A stretch of DNA of 6,041 nt from Acidisphaera sp035272265 (GCA_035272265.1 DATEQV010000307.1:1-6041); one strand, 5' to 3'; counted from the stretch's first letter, positions 1 through 5,903 are shown. Notes: a model not told the origin generated them from the sequence alone. Translations and numbers: made by a program.

Positions 1-53
1 TGCTGCGCCGGGATCGTATTATAGCCCGTCATCCTGCGACCCAAACGAACCAG

Positions 54-81
54 TTGGGCCGAGAGGAAACTGCTCTACACT
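54..81 (+). promoter_or_regulatory. possible sigma70-type promoter for dodecin
   Basis: TTGGGC at 54-59 and TACACT at 76-81 are separated by 16 bases and lie about 55 bases before the dodecin start. This is a modest match to the housekeeping -35/-10 consensus. No operator or riboswitch-like structure was seen between it and the gene. It is a weak call made by eye, and other hexamer pairs are possible. Confidence 0.25.
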
Positions 82-135
82 CCGCCGGTTAGGCCGCCGG
101 CCACAAACCCGGCCCGACCAACGCAGGAGGAACAG

Positions 136-339
136 ATGGCACTCGCGACTGTGAGCAAGATCACCGCCTCGTCCCCCGACGGCTTCGCCGTCGCGGTTCG
201 CGAGGGGCTGACGCGCGCCAGCAAGACGCTGCGCGGCATCACTGGCTTGCGCGTAGAGGACATGAAGGCAGCTGTCTCCAACGGCAAGATCTCGGAATTC
301 CGCGTCACGATGGAAGTGACGTTCGTCCTCGAGGACTGA
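136..339 (+). CDS. dodecin family flavin-binding protein
   Basis: This is a 67-residue protein of the dodecin family: small cytosolic proteins that assemble into hollow dodecamers and bind flavins, buffering or storing FMN, riboflavin or lumichrome. The fold is readable. A first beta strand (residues 2-10, LATVSKITA) is followed by a helix (about 14-33, with the family-typical RASKTLR at 27-33) and two long strands (about 37-47 and 51-65) ending in VTFVLED. The length is normal for the family. The ATG at 136 is well supported by AGGAGG at 125-130, five bases upstream. The protein has no tryptophan. In related alphaproteobacterial dodecins, as I recall them, the segment after the helix reads TGAW, and that Trp stacks on the isoalloxazine ring. 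Here it is TGLR (36-39), so flavin binding may be altered. It stands alone, with no co-directional neighbour in the window. The family call is secure; the ligand is not. Confidence 0.93.
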   Translation: MALATVSKITASSPDGFAVAVREGLTRASKTLRGITGLRVEDMKAAVSNGKISEFRVTMEVTFVLED

Positions 340-540
340 ACGAAACACCGTCGCCGGCCGCGGGAACGACCCTTGGGCCGACCACCGCTTCAATTCGCAA
401 AGGGGTCGCGCACCAGGATGACGTCGTTGCGTCGCGTTCGGGGCTGGCGGACAGCAGCGTGACCGGCGTCTCGGTCACAGAATGCCGAAAAGAAGAAAGA
501 ACGCCATGCCCTCGGGCACCATCACGGCCCAGACCGCGAG
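340..540. other. region without a recognised gene after dodecin
   Basis: No convincing gene lies here. Just after the dodecin stop there is G/C-rich sequence around 350-365, but no hairpin with a U tract, so I do not call a terminator. Weak open frames on both strands have compositions that look like shadows. The one stretch that reads like real protein is the short - strand end at 475-540, listed separately. The right edge abuts the inverted-repeat element that begins at 541. Confidence 0.5.
475..540 (-). pseudogene. short hydrophobic C-terminal remnant, family unknown
   Basis: The - strand frame that ends with TGA at 477-475 encodes 21 residues, LAVWAVMVPEGMAFFLLFGIL, cited here as LAVWAVMVPEGM followed by AFFLLFGIL. 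It is strongly hydrophobic and looks like a membrane segment ending a protein. The frame runs open into the element at 541-903 without an obvious start, so the upstream part of any such gene would have been removed by that element. The VWAVMVPEGMA stretch loosely recalls the first membrane motif of SulP anion transporters, but the remaining residues do not follow that family, so I do not name it. It could also be chance. Confidence 0.2.
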
Positions 541-557
541 TGTCGCGCTGCACGAAA
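541..557 (+). repeat. left terminal inverted repeat of the 541-903 element
   Basis: TGTCGCGCTGCACGAAA. It is perfectly complementary to 887-903 over all 17 bases. The next bases outward (G at 540, G at 904) do not pair. Immediately inside, AACCTG at 556-561 and CAGGTT at 567-572 form a small hairpin with a 5-base loop that the right end does not share. Confidence 0.8.
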
Positions 558-637
558 CCTGCGACTCAGGTTTGGTTATTCTACAATGGGTTACGGCCAC
601 GGAATTTGAGACGGGACTGCAGCTAATAGTGAGATTC

Positions 638-661
638 GTTACCATATAGTTGCTATATAAC
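638..661. repeat. AT-rich hairpin in the middle of the element
   Basis: ATATAG (644-649) and CTATAT (653-658) pair perfectly around a 3-base TTG loop. If a three-base bulge is allowed, the stem lengthens to GTTA at 638-641 pairing with TAAC at 658-661. It sits near the element centre in the most AT-rich part of the window. No U tract follows on either strand, so it is not a typical terminator. Confidence 0.45.
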
Positions 662-808
662 TGCGCAAAACGTGAGACGACGAGTCATGCAACGTTGCTA
701 CAAGGATGACGGACGAGATCCCAGACCTACCCGACGACAGCTCCCCTTCAGACACAGCAAATCGCCCATATTCCGCCACGGAAGATGTCGAATCCTGTCT
801 CCAATTTG

Positions 809-896
809 CTGCAATTCTGAGAACACGTCACCTCGAATTCTCAAGTTTCGTGCAGTCCGAGCTGAGACAATTGGTAAATCTCAGAATTTCGTGCAG
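809..896. repeat. subterminal repeat cluster at the right end of the element
   Basis: Three variants of one motif lie here. Copy A is CTGCACGAAATTCTGAGA on the - strand at 896-879. Copy B, on the same strand at 855-839, is CTGCACGAAACTTGAGA, with one base missing and one changed, 41 bases from copy A. Copy C, on the + strand at 809-823, is CTGCAATTCTGAGAA, inverted and lacking the CGA. In addition CTGAGA (862-867) and TCTCAG (879-884) form a dyad with an 11-base spacer. Spaced, partly inverted copies of a tip sequence are what transposase-binding arrays look like; a serine-resolvase res site is an alternative reading. No protein-coding explanation is needed. Confidence 0.55.
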
Positions 897-903
897 CGCG
901 ACA
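887..903 (-). repeat. right terminal inverted repeat of the 541-903 element
   Basis: Read on the - strand this is TGTCGCGCTGCACGAAA, identical to the left tip. On the - strand it runs on into TTCTGAGA, giving the extended motif CTGCACGAAATTCTGAGA (896-879), which recurs in variant forms farther inside the element. Confidence 0.8.
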
Positions 904-1316
904 GCCACAGCGATTATCGCCGCCACCGATACGATGCGGCCGCCCTCGCGCTGCTTCAGATACGTCGCGTCCAGCCACAGATACGGCCACTCGCCGGCGA
1001 GCGGGCGATCAAGGAACGCATGCACCCGTTCGTCGATGTCCTTGCACAGCTTGGAGACCTGCGACTTGCTGATCCCGCTCAGCCCCATCGCCTGCACCAG
1101 CTCGTCGACCCGCCGGATGGAAACACCGCCGATCCAGGCCTCCTGGATCACCCCGACCAGCGCCCGCTCCGAGACCTTCCGCGCCTCCAGGAATGGCGGA
1201 AAGTAGCTGCCTTGGCGCAACTTCGGGATGCGCAGCTGCAGCGACCCCAACCGCGTGTCGAGGGCCCGATCGCGGTAGCCGTTGCGCCAGGTCGCTCGCT
1301 CGCCGCTGCGCTCGTA
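904..1316 (-). pseudogene. IS256-family (mutator-type) transposase, internal fragment
   Basis: The encoded residues match the middle of IS256-type DDE transposases in order: YERSGERATWRNGYRDR, then LDTRLGSLQLRIPKLRQGSYFPPFLE, quoted here as RIPKLRQGSYFP, then SISKSQVSKL-like GISKSQVSKLCKDIDERV. The catalytic-domain start PYLWLDATYLKQREGGRIVSV follows, with motif LWLDATYLK. The first catalytic Asp is in that motif, codon 971-969. The protein then stops matching after IIAVAV at 904, exactly where the 541-903 element begins, so the second Asp and the Glu of the triad are gone. The N-terminal 50 or so residues are also missing and are replaced by a histidine-kinase fragment. A complete enzyme would be about 400 residues; about 137 remain. 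No IS256 terminal repeats remain. It cannot transpose itself. Confidence 0.88.
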
Positions 1317-1466
1317 GTAGCTTGCCTGAGCGCGACCGGCCTCGATCGGCGGGAAATCGAGCAGCGTGTTGACGAGCTTGAGCAGGCACAGCGCGTTGCG
1401 ATGCGCGAACTCGAGCCGTTCGCTTTGCACCGCCGGCAGGGGGAAGCGCGCGTCGTGTCCGCTCTC
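1317..1466 (-). pseudogene. sensor histidine kinase fragment (HisKA dimerisation region)
   Basis: About 50 codons in the same frame as the IS256 piece read LEFAHRNALCLLKLVNTLL followed by DFPPIEAGRAQASY. This closely resembles the second helix and linker of the HisKA domain in large PAS or hybrid histidine kinases, where the usual text is HRNALRLLKLVNTLLDFSRIEAGR. Two changes from that usual text (Arg to Cys, Ser-Arg to Pro-Pro) suggest decay. The upstream H-box with the phospho-accepting His is absent, and the ATP-binding domain that should follow is replaced by transposase sequence at about 1311-1319. The frame begins directly after the opgH stop codon. It is non-functional as a kinase. The identification comes from memory of the motif, and the exact left boundary is uncertain. 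Confidence 0.65.
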
Positions 1467-1484
1467 GCGAAGTTCAGGGGTCCT

Positions 1485-3623
1485 CTACTCCCCTTTTTGG
1501 AAGTAGGATTCCAGCAGGTCCAGGCCGGCTGAGCTCGCCAGCACCGCCGCCGTCTCAGTCGGCGTCAGCGACTGCGGGCCGCGCTCCTCGTTGAGCTTTG
1601 CCAACGCAACGGCGAGCACCTGATCCGACGCCGGGCTGCGCGGCCTCGCGATCTGAAGCATCGCCCGGTGCGCCTCCAGAAGCACCCGGTCGGAGAACAA
1701 GCGGCTGATCGCGTCGGCACCCGCTTCGGTCTCGCTCGCGATGGCGGCTTGCAACGCCACCGCGCGCCGCAGCACGTCCGGCGGCGAGACCTCCTCGGGC
1801 GTTCGCAGCAGGCCCACGCGCGCCAGCGCGCGCCCCGCGCCAACACTCGCCGTCCCCGCCGCGAGCGGGATCGCCAGTGCGAGGCCGAGCACCACGGGCG
1901 ACATCCACGCCAACAGATGCGGATCGACCGCAAACGCGATGCCGGCAAGGACCACCCCGAACAGCGTGTGCCACGTATAGGCGCGGGCGATCTGCCGCAC
2001 CGGCACGCGCCCGTCGTCGCGCCGCTGCGTGGTCCAGCCAGAATCGCGGCCGAACAGGATCGAGGTGACGCCGGCCGCCTGGATCATCATCGCCACCGGC
2101 GCGATCAGGCCGCCGATCACCGTCTCGATCAGCATGCCGAGCAGCGAGCGCGCGGCGCCGCCGCAGCCGCGCCGCGTCCGCGCATCGAACAGCAGCGCCA
2201 GCCAGCCGAGCAGCTTGGGCGCCAGCAGCACCGCCATGGTGCCGACGAACACCCACATGGCGAGCACCGGGTTCATCCGTGGCCAGCGGGGAAACAGGCT
2301 CGGATCGGCCGAGAAATACTCCGGCCGCACGAAGCGCGCCTGCAACGCGATCAGGATACCGACCAGCAGATACCACAGCCAGAGCGGCGCCGTGACATAC
2401 GAGCCGATGCCCATCAGCAGGTGCAGGCGGCTGATCGGATGCAGGCCGCGCGCGGGCAGCACCGCGGCATGTTGCAGATTGCCCTGGCACCAGCGGCGGT
2501 CGCGGATCGCGAGATCGGTCAGCGACGGCGGACCTTCCTCGTAGGACCCCTCAAGCCCCGGAATCATGTGGATCGCCCAACCGCCGCGCCGCATCAGCGC
2601 CGCCTCGACGAAATCGTGGCTGAGGATGTGGCCGCCGAACGGCTTGCGTCCTTTCAGCGTCGGCAGCCCCGCGCATTCCGCAAACGCGCGCGTGCGGATG
2701 ATCGCGTTATGGCCCCAGTAATTGCCTTCCGCGCCGTGCCACCACGCGATGCCGTGCGCGATCACCGGGCCGTATACGCGGCCGGCGAATTGCTGCATGC
2801 GGGCGAACAACGTGCTCGCATTGACGACGACCGGCAGCGTCTGGATCAGCCCGACATCGTCATGCGCCTCCATCGCCGCAGCCAGCCGCACGATGGCGTC
2901 CGCCGTCATGACGCTGTCGGCATCGAGGATCAGGAACTGGTCGTAGCCGCCGCCCCAGCGCCGCACCCAGTCGGCGATGTTGCCCGCCTTGCGCTCGGTG
3001 TTCTCCGTGCGCCGGCGATAGAAGATGCGGCGGTGGCCGCCGGTGCGCTCGCGCAAAGCGCGGAACGCCGCCTCCTCGGCGATCCACACGTCGGGGTTTG
3101 TGGTGTCGCTGAGTAGAAACAGGTCGAAATGCGCGATGCGCCCGGACGCGGCGAGCGACTCCTCGATCGCCTGCAGCCCGGCGAAGACGCGCGCCGGTGA
3201 CTCGTTGTAGCACGGCATCAGCAGCGCGGTCCGCCCGGCCAGCTCCGGCAACGGCGCCGCCGGGTCAATCCCCAGCCGCCATCCGGCGCCCGCCAGCATC
3301 GCGGCGAAACCGCACAGCGCGCTGGTGAAGGCCAGGGCGATCCAGGCGAACAGCGCCACGAACAGCACCAGCAGCGCGATCTCCAGCGGCGTCAGGCCGC
3401 CGACATCCAGCACGCGATACATCTCGTATCCGGCCACGCCGGTCATCGCGACCGCGCCGCCGATGACGACAATGCGCCGGAGCGCGGTCGACCGCGGCGC
3501 GCTCGGCAGCCGCCGTTTTCGCGCCGGCGCGTTCAATGACTGCGTCGGCATCGGCAGCTTCGCCTCTTGCGGCAACGCCGGATGCGCGAGCGCGTCGACT
3601 ACGCCGTCCATCGGTAGATCCAT
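1485..3623 (-). CDS. opgH: glucans biosynthesis glucosyltransferase OpgH (MdoH)
   Basis: This 712-residue inner-membrane family 2 glycosyltransferase uses UDP-glucose to build the linear glucan backbone of osmoregulated periplasmic glucans and probably moves it across the membrane. There are two N-terminal membrane segments (about 51-70 and 80-112). The cytosolic catalytic domain follows, with MPCYNES (136-142), SDTTNP (172-177), RKAGN (211-215), the metal-binding DADS (234-237), SHDFVEA (335-341) and RDRRWCQGNLQ (374-384), the QxxRW-type motif. Several membrane segments come next (about 404-428, 453-478, 495-520, 553-575 and 578-600), with the family signature GRDSGWTTQRRDDG from about 525. 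It is shorter than the E. coli enzyme (about 847 residues), mostly at the N-terminus, as is usual in alphaproteobacteria. The ATG at 3623 overlaps opgG by 25 bases; the ATG at 3611 is an equally possible start. Both have weak ribosome sites, which suggests translational coupling. Confidence 0.95.
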   Translation of the reverse strand: MDLPMDGVVDALAHPALPQEAKLPMPTQSLNAPARKRRLPSAPRSTALRRIVVIGGAVAMTGVAGYEMYRVLDVGGLTPLEIALLVLFVALFAWIALAFTSALCGFAAMLAGAGWRLGIDPAAPLPELAGRTALLMPCYNESPARVFAGLQAIEESLAASGRIAHFDLFLLSDTTNPDVWIAEEAAFRALRERTGGHRRIFYRRRTENTERKAGNIADWVRRWGGGYDQFLILDADSVMTADAIVRLAAAMEAHDDVGLIQTLPVVVNASTLFARMQQFAGRVYGPVIAHGIAWWHGAEGNYWGHNAIIRTRAFAECAGLPTLKGRKPFGGHILSHDFVEAALMRRGGWAIHMIPGLEGSYEEGPPSLTDLAIRDRRWCQGNLQHAAVLPARGLHPISRLHLLMGIGSYVTAPLWLWYLLVGILIALQARFVRPEYFSADPSLFPRWPRMNPVLAMWVFVGTMAVLLAPKLLGWLALLFDARTRRGCGGAARSLLGMLIETVIGGLIAPVAMMIQAAGVTSILFGRDSGWTTQRRDDGRVPVRQIARAYTWHTLFGVVLAGIAFAVDPHLLAWMSPVVLGLALAIPLAAGTASVGAGRALARVGLLRTPEEVSPPDVLRRAVALQAAIASETEAGADAISRLFSDRVLLEAHRAMLQIARPRSPASDQVLAVALAKLNEERGPQSLTPTETAAVLASSAGLDLLESYFQKGE

Positions 3624-5161
3624 GTCTCGGTCAGTGGCCCGGTCGGATCGACGAGGCGCGCGTGCATCTCCGCCAGGTTGCCGTCGGGCAGCAGCTCGAA
3701 ACTCAGCCGCCAGCCTTTCGTCTCCGGGTTGAACTGGGCGACCGCGTTCTGCAGTTTCCCCTTGCTGGTTCCGACGTCGATGCTAGGCTTCGCCTCTGGC
3801 GGCAGGCTCTTGTCGCTCTCGAAATCGATCACGAACTGGCGACCCTTCTGGTCCCAGGCGATGCCGGAGCGGCAACTGGCGACCTTGGCCACGGCCGGCA
3901 GCGCCGGCGGCGACCAGCACCAGTGCAGCCGGTAGACGTAGCCGTATTCGCTGTGCGCCTTGAGCGGGGTTTGGGGACGCCAGAAGGCGACGATGTTGTC
4001 GTGCACCTCGCGCGGCGACGGGATCTCGACGAGCTCCACGCCGCCCTCGCCCCAGTCCCCGATCGGTTCGACCCAGCAACTCGGACGCTGCCCGTAGCGC
4101 GCCTCAAGGTCCTCGTAGTCGAAGAACGACCGGTTGCGCTGCGACAGGCCGAAGCCGCGCACGTTGGTGTCGCCGAACAGGCTGATCTGCAGCTCGGCCG
4201 GGTTGTTCAGCGGCCGCCAGATCTGCTCGCCCCGGCTGGTGAGCATCGCATAGCCCTCGCTGTCATGCACGGCGGGGCGGTAGTCATCGACTTTCGCACG
4301 ATTCACCGCGTCGAACATGTACATGCTGGTCAGCGGCGCGATGCCGGTCACCGCGATGTCCTTGCGCGGGTAATGCACGCACTCGACGTCGAAGACGGTC
4401 TCCTCACCGGGCCTTATGGTGAAGCGGAAGGCGCTGGCGACGCTGGCGCTGTCGAGCAGCGCGTCGACCACCATCGAGCGCGCGCCGGGCGCCGGCTTTT
4501 CCAGCCAGAAGGCGCGGAACAGCGGGAACTCCTCGCCTTGCGGCTCCGCCGTGTCGATCGCCAGCCCGCGGGCCGACATGCCGTAGCCCTGCCCTTTCGC
4601 CACCGCGCGGAAATAGCTCGCACCGACGAAGGCGCAGACCTCGTCGACATAGTCCGGTTTGACGAACGGCGCGTGCAGCCGGAAGCCGGCAAAACCGAGG
4701 TCGGCGTCGGCCGGCGGCGGCGCGACGCCGCCCTCGAACGTGAACATGTCGGCGCTGTAGCGGACGCGCCGAGACATCCCGTTCTCGACCGCGAAGATCT
4801 GCACCGGCTGCTTGTAGAGGAAGCCGAGATGGAAAAACTCGGCCTTGAAGAAGCAGCCCTTGTCGTCAGCCCAAAGCGCTTTGTCCGGCTTGAAGCGGAT
4901 GGAGCGGTACTGGTCGTAGTCGAGATTGGCGACGCCGGGCGGGAGCTGCACCGTCGGCGGACTGAACGGCTTGGTCGACAACTCCCGGGCCATGCGACGC
5001 ACCAGCGCGGCGTCGAACGGTCCCTCCGGCGAGGCGGCAGGCGGCGCATCAGCGCCTTGCGCCGCGGACGGCAGAGTGCCAGCCCCCAGCAGCGAAAATC
5101 CCGCCGCCAGCGCGACGAGATCGCGCCGGCCTAGCGGCGACGGTCGTTCGCCAAGCTCCAT
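3599..5161 (-). CDS. opgG: periplasmic glucan biosynthesis protein OpgG/OpgD family
   Basis: This 520-residue exported protein is needed for osmoregulated periplasmic glucan synthesis; in enterobacteria OpgG acts in the periplasm on nascent glucans made by OpgH. The N-terminus has a twin-arginine-like signal: LGRRDLV with R12-R13, a hydrophobic stretch at 15-30, and likely cleavage near 32-37 (SAAQGA). The mature part starts with the family pattern FDAALVRRMARELS, then LDYDQYRSIRF, FFHLGFLYKQPV and YSADMFTFEG, the beta-sandwich core of the family, and ends in a small Ig-like domain. The Tat signal recalls enterobacterial OpgD more than OpgG, but the position directly before opgH favours the opgG name. 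The ATG at 5161 is preceded by GAAAGGGG at 5169-5176. It is the first gene of a two-gene operon. No frameshift or in-frame stop was seen. Confidence 0.93.
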   Translation of the reverse strand: MELGERPSPLGRRDLVALAAGFSLLGAGTLPSAAQGADAPPAASPEGPFDAALVRRMARELSTKPFSPPTVQLPPGVANLDYDQYRSIRFKPDKALWADDKGCFFKAEFFHLGFLYKQPVQIFAVENGMSRRVRYSADMFTFEGGVAPPPADADLGFAGFRLHAPFVKPDYVDEVCAFVGASYFRAVAKGQGYGMSARGLAIDTAEPQGEEFPLFRAFWLEKPAPGARSMVVDALLDSASVASAFRFTIRPGEETVFDVECVHYPRKDIAVTGIAPLTSMYMFDAVNRAKVDDYRPAVHDSEGYAMLTSRGEQIWRPLNNPAELQISLFGDTNVRGFGLSQRNRSFFDYEDLEARYGQRPSCWVEPIGDWGEGGVELVEIPSPREVHDNIVAFWRPQTPLKAHSEYGYVYRLHWCWSPPALPAVAKVASCRSGIAWDQKGRQFVIDFESDKSLPPEAKPSIDVGTSKGKLQNAVAQFNPETKGWRLSFELLPDGNLAEMHARLVDPTGPLTETWIYRWTA

Positions 5162-5168
5162 TCATCGG

Positions 5169-5176
5169 CCCCTTTC
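5169..5176 (-). promoter_or_regulatory. ribosome binding site of opgG
   Basis: GAAAGGGG on the - strand lies seven bases before the ATG at 5161 and supports that start over the many internal alternatives. It also keeps the twin-arginine signal in the protein. Confidence 0.65.
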
Positions 5177-5349
5177 GGCGATGCTGACCGGCGGGCGGCC
5201 GGCCGTGTTTGCCAACGTGAGGAGGCCAGGATCGTTCCAGTCGGCAAGCGGTTTCCGACTGCTCCCAGCCGAACCGCCGCGCCTCGACACTGAGGGCGCA
5301 CCGGGTCACATCGGCGGAACGCGCCCGTTCTCCTGGCGGCGCCGGCACG

Positions 5350-5392
5350 ATCGAGCTGTCGGCCGCTCGCGCGTGACGAGCTACAGCTCGAT
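5350..5392. repeat. 10-bp perfect inverted repeat in the opgGH leader
   Basis: ATCGAGCTGT (5350-5359) is the exact reverse complement of ACAGCTCGAT (5383-5392), with 23 bases between. The right arm also joins a second palindrome, CGAGCT-AC-AGCTCG (5377-5390), so two hairpins compete for it. It lies about 190 bases upstream of the opgG start. No U tract follows, so a terminator is unlikely. It could be a regulator-binding site, a leader-RNA structure or chance. Confidence 0.4.
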
Positions 5393-5534
5393 GGTATCAA
5401 CAGTCGTGTGGTCTTCACGCTGCGACGGGGATTGGACCGACGCCATTAGCCAGGCGCGGCGGTTCTGTCGGCGCTCGCTCCTTGGCGTTCTGACCGCTGA
5501 AAATCACCCGCGATCAGATGTGTCACCGGAAATC

Positions 5535-5900
5535 TCACTTCGTCGCCAGCGCCTCGAGCGATCGCCGCGTGTCACGGGTCACCCGGTCGGCATGGGCTAT
5601 CCAGTGCTCCAGATCGCTGTAGTCGATCGCCCTGCGCTCGACTTGCGTCAACGGGCGCTCGGGAAGCGGCAGGGTTGGCAGCACCTCTTCCGGCTGGATC
5701 AACGGCGGCCGGCCACGGCCCCGCCCGGGCTCCGGCCGACGCGGCGGTACGACTTCGTCGCGTAGCGGCGCCAGATCCGCCAACCCGAACAGCCGCCGCT
5801 TGGAGCGGCGCGTCACCTCGACGACGATCCCGGCGGGCCGCCGCACCCACGAAAAATCAACCGCTTGGCCAATTTTGCGCTGCCAGTAGCGAAAGACGGG
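5535..5900 (-). pseudogene. unrecognised basic, proline-rich protein, C-terminal part (5' end probably broken)
   Basis: The - strand frame is open from 5900 to the TGA at 5537-5535, about 121 codons. A TAG at 5903-5901 closes it upstream. The sequence looks like real coding DNA: it starts FRYWQRKIGQAVDFSWVRRP, then has a strand-like basic piece, GIVVEVTRRSKRRLFGLADL. After that come a proline/arginine-rich linker (PPRRPEPGRGRGRPP) and a charged helical tail, ERRAIDYSDLEHWIAHADRV, ending SLEALATK. The basic piece reads like the wing of a winged-helix DNA-binding protein, which is only an inference. The sole usable start (GTG at 5846) has no ribosome site and would begin in mid-domain. The gene is therefore probably truncated or frameshifted near 5900. 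I do not recognise the family. Confidence 0.45.
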
Positions 5901-5903
5901 CTA

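Larger units (their letters stand above)
541..903. mobile_element. 363-bp non-autonomous transposon-like element with 17-bp terminal inverted repeats
   Basis: The segment starts with TGTCGCGCTGCACGAAA (541-557) and ends with its exact reverse complement (887-903). The match stops at both outer edges, as expected for transposon tips. Inside, it is visibly less G/C-rich than the flanks and has no transposase gene. The right end carries extra copies of the terminal motif (846-855 and an inverted, shortened one at 809-823). There is a degenerate copy of its core at the left (GGACTGCA, 614-621). Tips of the form TGTC...GACA with repeated subterminal binding sites are known for Tn5053/Tn402, Tn7-like and IS21-type elements, so a MITE-like derivative of such an element is the best inference. 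Five bases on each flank (GCGAG and GCCAC) do not match, so no target duplication is visible. The right tip exactly cuts the IS256 transposase fragment at 904. Confidence 0.6.
5162..5534. other. intergenic leader region upstream of opgGH
   Basis: These 373 bases separate opgG from the 5535-5900 frame, which reads the same way. Open frames here on both strands are arginine-rich and look like G/C-driven shadows. The region should hold the opgGH promoter, but I could not pick a convincing -35/-10 pair on the - strand. The only structure that stands out is the inverted repeat at 5350-5392. Just downstream of the 5535 stop, 5505-5531 is somewhat less G/C-rich. Confidence 0.5.

Noticed and set aside
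475..540. SulP anion transporter motif (VWAVMVPEGMA).
   Set aside because: Only about eight residues resemble the SulP first membrane motif. The following residues and the early stop do not fit, so the similarity may be chance.
706..1206. A + strand frame starting MTDEIPDLPDD with AAGG just before the ATG.
   Set aside because: The first 66 codons look superficially natural, but they run through the subterminal repeats and the 17-bp tip and then continue antisense to the transposase. It cannot be a normal complete gene. It could be a leftover cargo start, which I cannot support.
828..1430. An intact 200-residue transposase gene starting at the GTG at 1430.
   Set aside because: The first 38 residues belong to a histidine kinase and the last 24 to another element. 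Two of the three catalytic acidic residues are missing.
1476..1498. AGGGG / CCCCT hairpin followed by TTTTT on the + strand, resembling a rho-independent terminator.
   Set aside because: The stem is only 5 bp and points the wrong way for opgH. No + strand transcript is expected to end here, and it overlaps the opgH stop codon.
1668..3116. A 482-codon + strand open frame opposite opgH.
   Set aside because: It is the antisense shadow of a clear family 2 glucosyltransferase in G/C-rich DNA. Its product is rich in Arg, His, Gln and Ala and has no recognisable domain.
3536..5134. A 532-codon + strand open frame opposite opgG.
   Set aside because: It is the antisense of a conserved opgG gene. The Arg/Ala/Val-rich composition is typical of third-position G/C bias.
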